Shown piece by piece: positions 27,878 to 42,029 of a stretch of DNA of 64,000 bases (the first letter of the stretch is position 1; the number at the start of each line of letters is the position of its first letter). The stretch comes from Sinotaia quadrata (taxonomy: Eukaryota > Mollusca > Gastropoda > Architaenioglossa > Viviparidae): the NCBI GenBank assembly GCA_028829895.1, contig CM054180.1, forward strand, positions 119,396,473 to 119,460,472, written 5' to 3'. Position numbers and translations under genes: made by a program. The notes beneath the pieces were generated by a model. It made no database searches and had not been told where the DNA came from. It saw nothing but the letters and a program-made list of their open reading frames with translations.

Positions 27878-29731
27878 CTTTTCCGTGTGATACATAAAGA
27901 ATGTAATCATTCAACACGTTTTTGTCAATAAACGGTCTGGTTGCGTATATTGCACTTAGTATAAAATCATTATGCTTAAAGTCTTTTATATATTGTCACA
28001 CATGTTTGAATAGTTGTCAAGTAGCATTCACATGTTTTCATTATATATTTATTATTAATATGATTAAAGTGTATTATTTTCCAATCTAGGACTATTTATT
28101 AATGCTTCCGTAAGAGGTCGTGAATACTTAAAGTATCTAGAAAACGAAAGGGAGATAAATCATTCTAAAATATGTGCCCAAACCTCAGAAATTGAAAGAT
28201 CGCAGTTAGAATGGGACAGACTAGAAAAAGTGGAATGAGAAGAGTTGGATAACAGACCGGGAAAGCTAAGGTCTATAAAGAAAAATAACCTTGGCATGGA
28301 AAGATTAGAAAAGGATAGAGAGAAGGAAGAAGAGATGGAGGATTTTGATTTAAGCTGGTTATGGATGGAAGTTGATAGTCATGGTTGAAAAACTGATAAA
28401 TTAGCCAGTTACAGTCCCCAAACTTAACATGGAATATAAAGGCAGAAATAAGGCTGTTAAGAAAGTTGAGAAAGGCATAAAACAGTTACTTTAAAAATCA
28501 GTGACGCTGTGACAGTTCAAAGCACTGAGGTAGTTAGCAAAGAGAGAGCCGGTACGGAGACTGATATAATATCGTTAAAAAGTAATGATGCGGTTAGTAC
28601 TCAACCGGAAGACACGCATAACACAGCCAGTACTAAACAGATTAGTGTACAAGCATTCATTGTGACAAACACTGACAGCCACTCCAACATATGTAAAATT
28701 GAGTCATCGTATATTGCAGTAGTACGGTGGATCATGACGTGTCGTTTTCACCATCACGCAAGTGAATGCATCATTTGCAGTGAATATAGGACAACGAATA
28801 AATATTCAGTTTCTGAATTATTAATATTTGTCAATGATGACATATCAGTAAACTTCAGTCTTTAACCTGTCCAGAATATATTACACACTCATAACGCATA
28901 CACGATAGAAATGGTGTGTGTCAGAGTCAATAATATTTTCGTGAAGAATATATCTTCAGTAAAACTTTACGAAAGTAATCAATAGTACTTTACCAATGAT
29001 AACACATTCAATAGTTCTTAAATAAGGATATCAAAGTCAACAATACTTTATAAAGAATATTAAAGTCAATAATAGTACTGTACGGAAAATATCCAAGTTA
29101 ATATTGCCTTACGGAAAATATAAAGTTAATAGTATTGTGCGGAAAATATCAATGTAAATAATATTGTACGGAAAATATCATGTTAATAGTAGTGTACTGA
29201 AAATATCAATGATAACTGTAGCTATAGAAAAGATCAATGTTAATAGTAGTGTATAGGGTTTTGCTTTTTACTTATTCTGAAATGTAAGATAAGGGATTTG
29301 GGTGCTGATTTTAATAATCATTCCATGTCCTAAGGCACATCTACCAGCATGACATTCCTCGTGGCAGCACATTGAATCTAAAATCCTGATTATGACAGTG
29401 ACTACAGTGTGGTTTGGACTTAATCAGTCCTTTAATCCCAAATCGGTGTATGACAAGTGGCAGCACACAAAACTCTAGCATGTTGAAGGAAATGCACTAG
29501 TATTTGCTAACAGAAAGAACAACCTCTATTCTAAACACCAGAGTGACATCAATTTAATTAGACTTTCAAATAATATTTCAGCCTTTTCAACTAAGCTGGA
29601 GGATATTGTTTTAAGTGGTATTAGACGACAGCATTAAGATACATCTAATCAGACACAGAGAAACGAGCGCAAAGACGGACAACGCACACATTAACATGCT
29701 AAATATTAATTAACGAGCAATAAACACTTAC

Positions 29732-29781
29732 ACCTCTGCAGCTGATTCTTCGACCTCTTCTGTGGTCGCTGCCACACCCTC
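29732..29781 (-). CDS. Exon B, unit 11
   Basis: Consensus peptide; Ser codon TCA. Confidence 0.65.
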
Positions 29782-29945
29782 CTTGTTAATACAATGCGTT
29801 AAGATGAAAAGTATTCGAAGTATAATATTTGCAAATAGTCCACTTTGATATTTAAAACAATAAAATTTACTCATTTTAACATTGAACTATTGTGATAATG
29901 TCTTCTTCGTTGAGGTGAAGATTTAACATGTCATTTAGGAAATGC

Positions 29946-30004
<59 letters not shown>

Positions 30005-30651
30005 GAGAGTGAGAGAGTGAGAGAGAGAGTGAGAGAGAGATGGATTGACATGGACATATGGATGATGTATGGATGTATAATATATAATGATGGAAAGACA
30101 GATAGAATGATAGATACATAGATTCATGGCTGGATGGATTAATGACTGGTGAATGATTGGGAGGATGGAAAAAGATTGATATATACAGGATAGGTTCGTT
30201 TTGTGACAAATTCTGTTGTGCTTTTAGAAGCGTGTAAAATGTAGATAGGTAGGAGGATGGCTGGATTTGTGAATTGAAAGATCGAACTTTTGTCTGATTA
30301 ATATTTTCTGTTTCCATAAGAAATGTACTTTGGGAAGATATACAAATATTTAATGTTAAAATATATGTTAACGTTAACTTTACTCAGTCTATCTATCTAT
30401 CTGTCTGTCTGTCTATATAATGTATATGTATCTGTAGATTCACATATTTGTATGTAACATATGTAACATCCAACTATAAGAGATTTTAGAAAAAAGTAAA
30501 AGTATGTTAGTGACTAATAGGAGCAGATATTTAATACAACTATGGTTATGTATATTCTTTAAACAGATATTTAATACAAATATAAGTTATGTATATTCTT
30601 TACACAGTGACTTATGTTGTATGACGTTTCTCTTCAGCACTATTTACTCAC

Positions 30652-30703
30652 CTCTTCTTCTGGTTTCTCTTCGGGTTCAGCCTCCTCCTCTTCTATATTT
30701 TGT
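30652..30703 (-). CDS. Exon A, unit 11
   Basis: 52 nt with one synonymous change in the Glu run (GAG for GAA); donor GTGAGT. Confidence 0.62.
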
Positions 30704-32558
30704 CTTTTCCGTGTGATACATAAAGAATGTAATCATTCAACACGTTTTTGTCAATAAACGGTCTGGTTGCGTATATTGCACGTAGTATAAAATCATTATG
30801 CTTAAAGTCTTTTATATATTGTCACACATGTTTGAATAGTTGTCAAGTAGCATTCAAATGTTTTCATTATATATTTATTATTAATATGATTAAAGTGTAT
30901 TATTTTCCAATCTAGGACTATTTATTAATACTTCCGTAAGAGGTCGTGAATACTTAAAGTATCTAGAAAACGAAAGGGAGATAAATCATTCTAAAATATG
31001 TGCCAAAACCTCAGAAATTGAAAGATCGCAGTTAGAATGGGACAGACTAGAAAAAGTGGAATGAGAAGAGTTGGATAACAGACCGGGAAAGCTAAGGTCT
31101 ATAAAGAAAAATAACCTTGGCATGGAAAGATTAGAAAAGGATAGAGTGAAGGAAGAAGAGATGGAGGATTTTGATTTAAGCTGGTTATGGATGGAAGTTG
31201 ATAGTCCTGGTTGAAAAACTGATAAATTAGCCAGTTACAGTCCCCAAACTTAACATGGAATATAAAGGCAGAAATAAGGCTGTTAAGAAAGTTGAGAAAG
31301 GCATAAAAACAGTTACTTTAAAAATCAGTGACGCTGTGACAGTTCAAAGCACTGAGGTAGTTAGCAAAGAGAGAGCCGGTACGGAGACTGATATAATATC
31401 GTTAAAAAGTAATGATGCGGTTAGTACTCAACCGGAAGACACGCATAACACAGCCAGTACTAAACAGATTAGTGTACAAGCATTCATTGTGACAAACACT
31501 GACAGCCACTCCAACATATGTAAAATTGAGTCATCGTATATTGCAGTAGTACGGTGGATCATGACGTGTCGTTTTCACCATCACGCAAGTGAATGCATCA
31601 TTTGCAGTGAATATAGGACAACGAATAAATATTCAGTTTCTGAATTATTAATATTTGTCAATGATGACATATCAGTAAACTTCAGTCTTTAACCTGTCCA
31701 GAATATATTACACACTCATAACGCATACACGATAGAAATGGTGTGTGTCAGAGTCAATAATATTTTCGTGAAGAATATATCTTCAGTAAAACTTTACGAA
31801 AGTAATCAATAGTACTTTACCAATGATAACACATTCAATAGTTCTTAAATAAGGATATCAAAGTCAACAATACTTTATAAAGAATATTAAAGTCAATAAT
31901 AGTACTGTACGGAAAATATCCAAGTTAATATTGCCTTACGGAAAATATAAAGTTAATAGTATTGTGCGGAAAATATCAATGTAAATAATATTGTACGGAA
32001 AATATCATGTTAATAGTAGTGTACTGAAAATATCAATGATAACTGTAGCTATAGTAAAGATCAATGTTAATAGTAGTGTATAGGGTTTTGCTTTTTACTT
32101 TTTCTGAAATGTAAGATAAGGGATTTGGGTGCTGATTTTAATAATCATTCCATGTCCTAAGGCACATCTACCAGCATGACATTCCTCGTGGCAGCACATT
32201 GAATCTAAAATCCTGATTATGACAGTGACTACAGTGTGGTTTGGACTTAATCAGACCTTTAATCCCAAATCGGTGTATGACAAGTGGCAGCACACAAAAC
32301 TCTAGCATGTTGAAGGAAATGCACTAGTATTTGCTAACAGAAAGAACAACCTCTATTCTAAACACCAGAGTGACATCAATTTAATTAGACTTTCAAATAA
32401 TATTTCAGCCTTTTCAACTAAGCTGGAGGATATTGTTTTAAGTGGTATTAGACGACAGCATTAAGATACATCTAATCAGACACAGTGAAACGAGCGCAAA
32501 GAAGGACAATGCACACATTAACATGCTAAATATTAATTAACGAGCAATAAACACTTAC

Positions 32559-32608
32559 ACCTCTGCAGCTGATTCTTCGACCTCTTCTGTGGTCGCTGCC
32601 ACACCCTC
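32559..32608 (-). CDS. Exon B, unit 12
   Basis: Consensus peptide; Ser codon TCA. Confidence 0.65.
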
Positions 32609-33487
32609 CTTGTTAATACAATGCGTTAAGATGAAAAGTATTCGAAGTATAATATTTGCAAATAGTCAACTTTGATATTTAAAACAATAAAATTTACTCA
32701 TTTTAACATTGAACTATCGTGATAATGTCTCCTTCGTTGAGGTGAAGATTTAACTTGTCATTTATGAAATGCGCAGAGAGAGAGAGAGAGAGTGAGAGAG
32801 TGAGAGAGAGAGTGAGAGAGAGAGTGAGAGAGAGATGGATTGACATGGACATATGGATGATGTATGGATGTATAATATATAATGATGGAAAGACAGATAG
32901 AATGATAGATACATAGATTCATGGCTGGATGGATTAATGACTGGTGAATGATTGGGAGGATGGAAAAAGATTGATATATACAGGATAGGTTCGTTTTGTG
33001 ACAAATTCTGTTGTGCTTTTAGAAGCGTGTAAAATGTAGATAGGTAGGAGGATGGCTGGATTTGTGACTTGAAAGATCGAACTTTTGTCTGATTAATATT
33101 TTCTGTTTCCATAAGAAATGTACTTTGGGAAGATATACAAATATTTAATGTTAAAATATATGCTAACGTTAACTTTACTCAGTCTATCTATCTATCTGTC
33201 TGTCTGTCTATATAATGTATATGTATCTGTAGATTCACATATTTGTATGTAACATATGTAACAACCAACTATAAGAGATTTTAGAAAAAAGTAAAAGTAT
33301 GTTAGTGACTAATAGGAGCAGATATTTAATACAACTATGGTTATGTATATTCTTTAAACAGATATTTAATACAAATATAAGTTATGTATATTCTTTAAAC
33401 AGATATTTAATACAAATATAAGTTATGTATATTCTTTACACAGTGACTTATGTTGTATGACGTTTCTCTTCAGCACTATTTACTCAC

Positions 33488-33536
33488 CTCTTCTGGTTTC
33501 TCTTCGGGTTCAGCCTCCTCTTCTTCTATATTTTGT
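33488..33536 (-). CDS. Exon A, unit 12 (one Glu codon deleted)
   Basis: 49 nt: one GAA codon is missing from the terminal Glu run, so the frame is kept and the repeat becomes 33 residues. Donor GTGAGT. Confidence 0.62.
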
Positions 33537-35387
33537 CTTTTCCGTGTGATACATAAAGAATGTAATCATTCAACACGTTTTTGTCAATAAACGGACTGGT
33601 TGCGTATATTGCACTTAGTATAAAATCATTATGCTTAAAGTCTTTTATATATTGTCACACATGTTTGAATAGTTGTCAAGTAGCATTCAAATGTTTTCAT
33701 TATATATTTATTATTAATATGATTAAAGTGTATTATTTTCCAATCTAAGACTATTTATTAATACTTCCGTAAGAGGTCGTGAATACTTAAAGTATCAAGA
33801 AAACGAAAGGGAGATAAATCATTCTAAAATAGGTGCCAAAACCTCAGAAATTGAAAGATCGCAGTTAGAATGGGACAGACTAGAAAAAGTGGAATGAGAA
33901 GAGTTGGATAACAGACCGGAAAGCTAAGGTCTATAAAGAAAAATAACCTTGGCATGGAAAGATTAGAAAAGGATAGAGTGAAGGAAGAAGAGATGGAGGA
34001 TTTTGATTTAAGCTGGTTATGGATGGATGTTGATAGTCATGGTTGAAAAACTGATAAATTAGCCAGTTACAGTCCCCAAAATTAAGGAATATAAAGGCAG
34101 AAATAAGGCTGTTAAGAAAGTTGAGAAAGGCATAAAAACAGTTACTTTAAAAATCAGTGACGCTGTGACAGTTCAAAGCACTGAGGTAGTTAGAAAAGAG
34201 AGAGCCGGTACGGAGACTGATATAATATCGGTAAAAAGTAATGATGCGGTTAGTACTCAACCGGAAGACACGCATAACACAGCCAGTACTCAACAGATTA
34301 GTGTACAAGGATTCATTGTGACAAACACTGACAGCCACTCCAACATATGTAAAATTGTGTCATCGTATATTGCAGTAGTACGGTGGATCATGACGTGTCG
34401 TTTTCACCATCACGCAAGTGAATGCATCATTTGCAGTGAATATAGGACAACGAATAAATATTCAGTTTCTGAATTATTAATATTTGTCAATGATGACATA
34501 TCAGTAAACTTCAGTCTTTAACCTGTCCAGAATATATTACACACTCATAACGCATACACGATAGAAATGGTGTGTGTCAGAGTCAATAATATTTTCGTGA
34601 AGAATATATCTTCAGTAAAACTTTACGAAAGTAATCAATAGTACTTTATCAATGATATCACATTTAATAGTTCTTAAATAAGGATATCAAAGTCAACAAT
34701 ACTTTATAAAGAATATTAAAGTCAATAATAGTACTGTACGGAAAATATCCAAGTTATAATTGCCTTACGGAAAATATAAAGTTAATAGTATTGTGCGGAA
34801 AATATCAATGTAAATAATATTGTACGGAAAATATCATGTTAATAGTAGTGTACTGAAAATATCAATGATAACTGTAGCTATAGTAAAGATCAATGTTAAT
34901 AGTAGTGTATAGGGTTTTGCTTTTTACTTATTCTGAAATGTAAGATAAGGGATTTGGGTGCAGATTTTAATAATCATTCCATGTCCAAAGGCACATCTAC
35001 CAGCATGACATTCCTCGTGGCAGCACATTGAATCTAAAATCCTGATTATGACAGTGACTACAGTGTGGATTGGACTTAATCAGACCTTTAATCCCAAATC
35101 GGTGTATGACAAGTGGCAGCACACAAAACTCTAGCATGTTGAAGGAAATGCACTAGTATTTGCTTACAGAAAGAACAACCTCTATTCTAAACACCCGAGT
35201 GACATCAATTTAATAAGACTTTCAAATAATATTTCAGACTTTTCAACTAAGCTGGAGGATATTGTTTTAAGTGATATTAGACGACAGCATTAAGATACAT
35301 CTAATCAGACACAGAGAAACGAGCGCAAAGACGGACAACGCACACATTAACATGCTAAATATTAATTAACGAGAAATAAACACTTAC

Positions 35388-35437
35388 ACCTCTGCAGCTG
35401 ATTCTTCGACCTCTTCTGTGGTCGCTGCCACACCCTC
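35388..35437 (-). CDS. Exon B, unit 13
   Basis: Consensus peptide. GAGAAATAAACACTTAC beside the donor has a private C-to-A change in the intron. Confidence 0.65.
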
Positions 35438-36316
35438 CTTGTTAATACAATGCGTTAAGATGAAAAGTATTCGAAGTATAATATTTGCAAATAGTCAACT
35501 TTGATATTTAAAACAATAAAATTTACTCATTTTAACATTGAACTATCGTGATAATGTCTCCTTCGTTGAGGTGAAGATTTAACTTGTCATTTATGAAATG
35601 CGCAGAGAGAGAGAGAGAGAGTGAGAGAGTGAGAGAGAGAGTGAGAGAGAGAGTGAGAGAGAGATGGATTGACATGGACATATGGATGATGTATGGATGT
35701 ATAATATATAATGATGGAAAGACAGATAGAATGATAGATACATAGATTCATGGCTGGATGGATTAATGACTGGTGAATGATTGGGAGGATGGAAAAAGAT
35801 TGATATATACAGGATAGGTTCGTTTTGTGACAAATTCTGTTGTGCTTTTAGAAGCGTGTAAAATGTAGATAGGTAGGAGGATGGCTGGATTTGTGACTTG
35901 AAAGATCGAACTTTTGTCTGATTAATATTTTCTGTTTCCATAAGAAATGTACTTTGGGAAGATATACAAATATTTAATGTTAAAATATATGCTAACGTTA
36001 ACTTTACTCAGTCTATCTATCTATCTGTCTGTCTGTCTATATAATGTATATGTATCTGTAGATTCACATATTTGTATGTAACATATGTAACAACCAACTA
36101 TAAGAGATTTTAGAAAAAAGTAAAAGTATGTTAGTGACTAATAGGAGCAGATATTTAATACAACTATGGTTATGTATATTCTTTAAACAGATATTTAATA
36201 CAAATATAAGTTATGTATATTCTTTAAACAGATATTTAATACAAATATAAGTTATGTATATTCTTTACACAGTGACTTATGTTGTATGACGTTTCTCTTC
36301 AGCACTATTTACTCAC

Positions 36317-36365
36317 CTCTTCTGGTTTCTCTTCGGGTTCAGCCTCCTCTTCTTCTATATTTTGT
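36317..36365 (-). CDS. Exon A, unit 13 (one Glu codon deleted)
   Basis: 49-nt version as in unit 12; donor GTGAGT. Confidence 0.62.
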
Positions 36366-38219
36366 CTTTTCCGTGTGATACATAAAGAATGTAATCATTC
36401 AACACGTTTTTGTCAATAAACGGACTGGTTGCGTATATTGCACTTAGTATAAAATCATTATGCTTAAAGTCTTTTATATATTGTCACACATGTTTGAATA
36501 GTTGTCAAGTAGCATTCAAATGTTTTCATTATATATTTATTATTAATATGATTAAAGTGTATTATTTTCCAATCTAAGACTATTTATTAATACTTCCGTA
36601 AGAGGTCGTGAATACTTAAAGTATCAAGAAAACGAAAGGGAGATAAATCATTCTAAAATAGGTGCCAAAACCTCAGAAATTGAAAGATCGCAGTTAGAAT
36701 GGGACAGACTAGAAAAAGTGGAATGAGAAGAGTTGGATAACAGACCGGAAAGCTAAGGTCTATAAAGAAAAATAACCTTGGCATGGAAAGATTAGAAAAG
36801 GATAGAGTGAAGGAAGAAGAGATGGAGGATTTTGATTTAAGCTGGTTATGGATGGATGTTGATAGTCATAGGTGAAAAACTGATAAATTAGCCAGTTACA
36901 GTCCCCAAAATTAACATGGAATATAAAGGCAGAAATAAGGCTGTTAAGAAAGTTGAGAAAGGCATAAAAACAGTTACTTTAAAAATCAGTGACGCTGTGA
37001 CATATCAAAGCACTGAGGTAGTTAGAAAAGAGAGAGCCGGTACGGAGACTGATATAATATCGGTAAAAAGTAATGATGCGGTTAGTACTCAACCGGAAGA
37101 CACGCATAACACAGCCAGTACTCAACAGATTAGTGTACAAGGATTCATTGTGACAAACACTGACAGCCACTCCAACATATGTAAAATTGTGTCATCGTAT
37201 ATTGCAGTAGTACGGTGGATCATGACGTGTCGTTTTCACCATCACGCAAGTGAATGCATCATTTGCAGTGAATATAGGACAACGAATAAATATTCAGTTT
37301 CTGAATTATTAATATTTGTCAATGATGACATATCAGTAAACTTCAGTCTTTAACCTGTCCAGAATATATTACACACTCATAACGCATACACGATAGAAAT
37401 GGTGTGTGTCAGAGTCAATAATATTTTCGTGAAGAATATATCTTCAGTAAAACTTTACGAAAGTAATCAATAGTACTTTATCAATGATATCACATTTAAT
37501 AGTTCTTAAATAAGGATATCAAAGTCAACAATACTTTATAAAGAATATTAAAGTCAATAATAGTACTGTACGGAAAATATCCAAGTTATAATTGCCTTAC
37601 GGAAAATATAAAGTTAATAGTATTGTGCGGAAAATATCAATGTAAATAATATTGTACGGAAAATATCATGTTAATAGTAGTGTACTGAAAATATCAATGA
37701 TAACTGTAGCTATAGTAAAGATCAATGTTAATAGTAGTGTATAGGGTTTTGCTTTTTACTTATTCTGAAATGTAAGATAAGGGATTTGGGTGCAGATTTT
37801 AATAATCATTCCATGTCCAAAGGCACATCTACCAGCATGACATTCCTCGTGGCAGCACATTGAATCTAAAATCCTGATTATGACAGTGACTACAGTGTGG
37901 ATTGGACTTAATCAGACCTTTAATCCCAAATCGGTGTATGACAAGTGGCAGCACACAAAACTCTAGCATGTTGAAGGAAATGCACTAGTATTTGCTTACA
38001 GAAAGAACAACCTCTATTCTAAACACCCGAGTGACATCAATTTAATAAGACTTTCAAATAATATTTCAGACTTTTCAACTAAGCTGGAGGATATTGTTTT
38101 AAGTGATATTAGACGACAGCATTAAGATACATCTAATCAGACACAGAGAAACGAGCGCAAAGACGGACAACGCACACATTAACATGCTAAATATTAATTA
38201 ACGAGCAATAAACACTTAC

Positions 38220-38269
38220 ACCTCTGCAGCTGATTCTTCGACCTCTTCTGTGGTCGCTGCCACACCCTC
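38220..38269 (-). CDS. Exon B, unit 14
   Basis: Consensus peptide; Ser codon TCA. Confidence 0.65.
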
Positions 38270-39148
38270 CTTGTTAATACAATGCGTTAAGATGAAAAGT
38301 ATTCGAAGTATAATATTTGCAAATAGTCAACTTTGATATTTAAAACAATAAAATTTACTCATTTTAACATTGAACTATCGTGATAATGTCTCCTTCGTTG
38401 AGGTGAAGATTTAACTTGTCATTTATGAAATGCGCAGAGAGAGAGAGAGAGAGTGAGAGAGTGAGAGAGAGAGTGAGAGAGAGAGTGAGAGAGAGATGGA
38501 TTGACATGGACATATGGATGATGTATGGATGTATAATATATAATGATGGAAAGACAGATAGAATGATAGATACATAGATTCATGGCTGGATGGATTAATG
38601 ACTGGTGAATGATTGGGAGGATGGAAAAAGATTGATATATACAGGATAGGTTCGTTTTGTGACAAATTCTGTTGTGGTTTTAGAAGCGTGTAAAATGTAG
38701 ATAGGTAGGAGGATGGCTGGATTTGTGACTTGAAAGATCGAACTTTTGTCTGATTAATATTTTCTGTTTCCATAAGAAATGTACTTTGGGAAGATATACA
38801 AATATTTAATGTTAAAATATATGCTAACGTTAACTTTACTCAGTCTATCTATCTATCTGTCTGTCTGTCTATATAATGTATATGTATCTGTAGATTCACA
38901 TATTTGTATGTAACATATGTAACAACCAACTATAAGAGATTTTAGAAAAAAGTAAAAGTATGTTAGTGACTAATAGGAGCAGATATTTAATACAACTATG
39001 GTTATGTATATTCTTTAAACAGATATTTAATACAAATATAAGTTATGTATATTCTTTAAACAGATATTTAATACAAATATAAGTTATGTATATTCTTTAC
39101 ACAGTGACTTATGTTGTATGACGTTTCTCTTCAGCACTATTTACTCAC

Positions 39149-39197
39149 CTCTTCTGGTTTCTCTTCGGGTTCAGCCTCCTCTTCTTCTATATTTTGT
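39149..39197 (-). CDS. Exon A, unit 14 (one Glu codon deleted)
   Basis: 49-nt version; donor GTGAGT. Confidence 0.62.
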
Positions 39198-41051
39198 CTT
39201 TTCCGTGTGATACATAAAGAATGTAATCATTCAACACGTTTTTGTCAATAAACGGACTGGTTGCGTATATTGCACTTAGTATAAAATCATTATGCTTAAA
39301 GTCTTTTATATATTGTCACACATGTTTGAATAGTTGTCAAGTAGCATTCAAATGTTTTCATTATATATTTATTATTAATATGATTAAAGTGTATTATTTT
39401 CCAATCTAAGACTATTTATTAATACTTCCGTAAGAGGTCGTGAATACTTAAAGTATCAAGAAAACGAAAGGGAGATAAATCATTCTAAAATAGGTGCCAA
39501 AACCTCAGAAATTGAAAGATCGCAGTTAGAATGGGACAGACTAGAAAAAGTGGAATGAGAAGAGTTGGATAACAGACCGGAAAGCTAAGGTCTATAAAGA
39601 AAAATAACCTTGGCATGGAAAGATTAGAAAAGGATAGAGTGAAGGAAGAAGAGATGGAGGATTTTGATTTAAGCTGGTTATGGATGGATGTTGATAGTCA
39701 TGGTTGAAAAACTGATAAATTAGCCAGTTACAGTCCCCAAAATTAACATGGAATATAAAGGCAGAAATAAGGCTGTTAAGAAAGTTGAGAAAGGCATAAA
39801 AACAGTTACTTTAAAAATCAGTGACGCTGTGACAGTTCAAAGCACTGAGGTAGTTAGAAAAGAGAGAGCCGGTACGGAGACTGATATAATATCGGTAAAA
39901 AGTAATGATGCGGTTAGTACTCAACCGGAAGACACGCATAACACAGCCAGTACTCAACAGATTAGTGTACAAGGATTCATTGTGACAAACACTGACAGCC
40001 ACTCCAACATATGTAAAATTGTGTCATCGTATATTGCAGTAGTACGGTGGATCATGACGTGTCGTTTTCACCATCACGCAAGTGAATGCATCATTTGCAG
40101 TGAATATAGGACAACGAATAAATATTCAGTTTCTGAATTATTAATATTTGTCAATGATGACATATCAGTAAACTTCAGTCTTTAACCTGTCCAGAATATA
40201 TTACACACTCATAACGCATACACGATAGAAATGGTGTGTGTCAGAGTCAATAATATTTTCGTGAAGAATATATCTTCAGTAAAACTTTACGAAAGTAATC
40301 AATAGTACTTTATCAATGATATCACATTTAATAGTTCTTAAATAAGGATATCAAAGTCAACAATACTTTATAAAGAATATTAAAGTCAATAATAGTACTG
40401 TACGGAAAATATCCAAGTTATAATTGCCTTACGGAAAATATAAAGTTAATAGTATTGTGCGGAAAATATCAATGTAAATAATATTGTACGGAAAATATCA
40501 TGTTAATAGTAGTGTACTGAAAATATCAATGATAACTGTAGCTATAGTAAAGATCAATGTTAATAGTAGTGTATAGGGTTTTGCTTTTTACTTATTCTGA
40601 AATGTAAGATAAGGGATTTGGGTGCAGATTTTAATAATCATTCCATGTCCAAAGGCACATCTACCAGCATGACATTCCTCGTGGCAGCACATTGAATCTA
40701 AAATCCTGATTATGACAGTGACTACAGTGTGGATTGGACTTAATCAGACCTTTAATCCCAAATCGGTGTATGACAAGTGGCAGCACACAAAACTCTAGCA
40801 TGTTGAAGGAAATGCACTAGTATTTGCTTACAGAAAGAACAACCTCTATTCTAAACACCCGAGTGACATCAATTTAATAAGACTTTCAAATAATATTTCA
40901 GACTTTTCAACTAAGCTGGAGGATATTGTTTTAAGTGATATTAGACGACAGCATTAAGATACATCTAATCAGACACAGAGAAACGAGCGCAAAGACGGAC
41001 AACGCACACATTAACATGCTAAAAATTAATTAACGAGCAATAAACACTTAC

Positions 41052-41101
41052 ACCTCTGCAGCTGATTCTTCGACCTCTTCTGTGGTCGCTGCCACACCCT
41101 C
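41052..41101 (-). CDS. Exon B, unit 15
   Basis: Consensus peptide; Ser codon TCA. Confidence 0.65.
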
Positions 41102-41980
41102 CTTGTTAATACAATGCGTTAAGATGAAAAGTATTCGAAGTATAATATTTGCAAATAGTCAACTTTGATATTTAAAACAATAAAATTTACTCATTTTAAC
41201 ATTGAACTATCGTGATAATGTCTCCTTCGTTGAGGTGAAGATTTAACTTGTCATTTATGAAATGCGCAGAGAGAGAGAGAGAGAGTGAGAGAGTGAGAGA
41301 GAGAGTGAGAGAGAGAGTGAGAGAGAGATGGATTGACATGGACATATGGATGATGTATGGATGTATAATATATAATGATGGAAAGACAGATAGAATGATA
41401 GATACATAGATTCATGGCTGGATGGATTAATGACTGGTGAATGATTGGGAGGATGGAAAAAGATTGATATATACAGGATAGGTTCGTTTTGTGACAAATT
41501 CTGTTGTGGTTTTAGAAGCGTGTAAAATGTAGATAGGTAGGAGGATGGCTGGATTTGTGACTTGAAAGATCGAACTTTTGTCTGATTAATATTTTCTGTT
41601 TCCATAAGAAATGTACTTTGGGAAGATATACAAATATTTAATGTTAAAATATATGCTAACGTTAACTTTACTCAGTCTATCTATCTATCTGTCTGTCTGT
41701 CTATATAATGTATATGTATCTGTAGATTCACATATTTGTATGTAACATATGTAACAACCAACTATAAGAGATTTTAGAAAAAAGTAAAAGTATGTTAGTG
41801 ACTAATAGGAGCAGATATTTAATACAACTATGGTTATGTATATTCTTTAAACAGATATTTAATACAAATATAAGTTATGTATATTCTTTAAACAGATATT
41901 TAATACAAATATAAGTTATGTATATTCTTTACACAGTGACTTATGTTGTATGACGTTTCTCTTCAGCACTATTTACTCAC

Positions 41981-42029
41981 CTCTTCTGGTTTCTCTTCGG
42001 GTTCAGCCTCCTCTTCTTCTATATTTTGT
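41981..42029 (-). CDS. Exon A, unit 15 (one Glu codon deleted)
   Basis: 49-nt version; donor GTGAGT. Confidence 0.62.

Larger units (their letters stand above)
25239..28078. repeat. Tandem unit 10 (2840 bp)
   Basis: The left part matches units 5-9 (ATTATGAAAG near 26551). The right part shifts to another type: long GA tract 27110-27215 containing GGGAGGGAG, and ACATGTCATTTAGG beside it, shared with unit 11. The antisense frame is cut by TAA at 25811-25813. Confidence 0.97.
28079..30904. repeat. Tandem unit 11 (2826 bp)
   Basis: Starts with CCAATCTAGG rather than CCAATCTAAG, shared with unit 12. A 1-bp deletion near 28481 shifts the antisense frame. GA tract about 29949-30040. Confidence 0.97.
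30905..33737. repeat. Tandem unit 12 (2833 bp)
   Basis: First of four copies (12-15) with two shared markers. One is an extra 41-bp copy of the AGATATTTAATACAAATATA segment next to exon A (about 33359-33440). The other is a 3-bp deletion in exon A. GA tract 32776-32835 is short with three GTGAG interruptions. Antisense frame 31255-31692 is intact. Confidence 0.97.
33738..36566. repeat. Tandem unit 13 (2829 bp)
   Basis: The antisense ATG is lost by a small deletion near 34084. GA tract 35605-35664. Shares TATCAAGAAAAC near 33795 and ATAGGTGCC near 33829 with units 14-16. Confidence 0.97.
36567..39398. repeat. Tandem unit 14 (2832 bp)
   Basis: Same length as unit 15. Private GACATATC for GACAGTTC inside the antisense frame (36916-37353). 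GA tract 38436-38496. Confidence 0.97.
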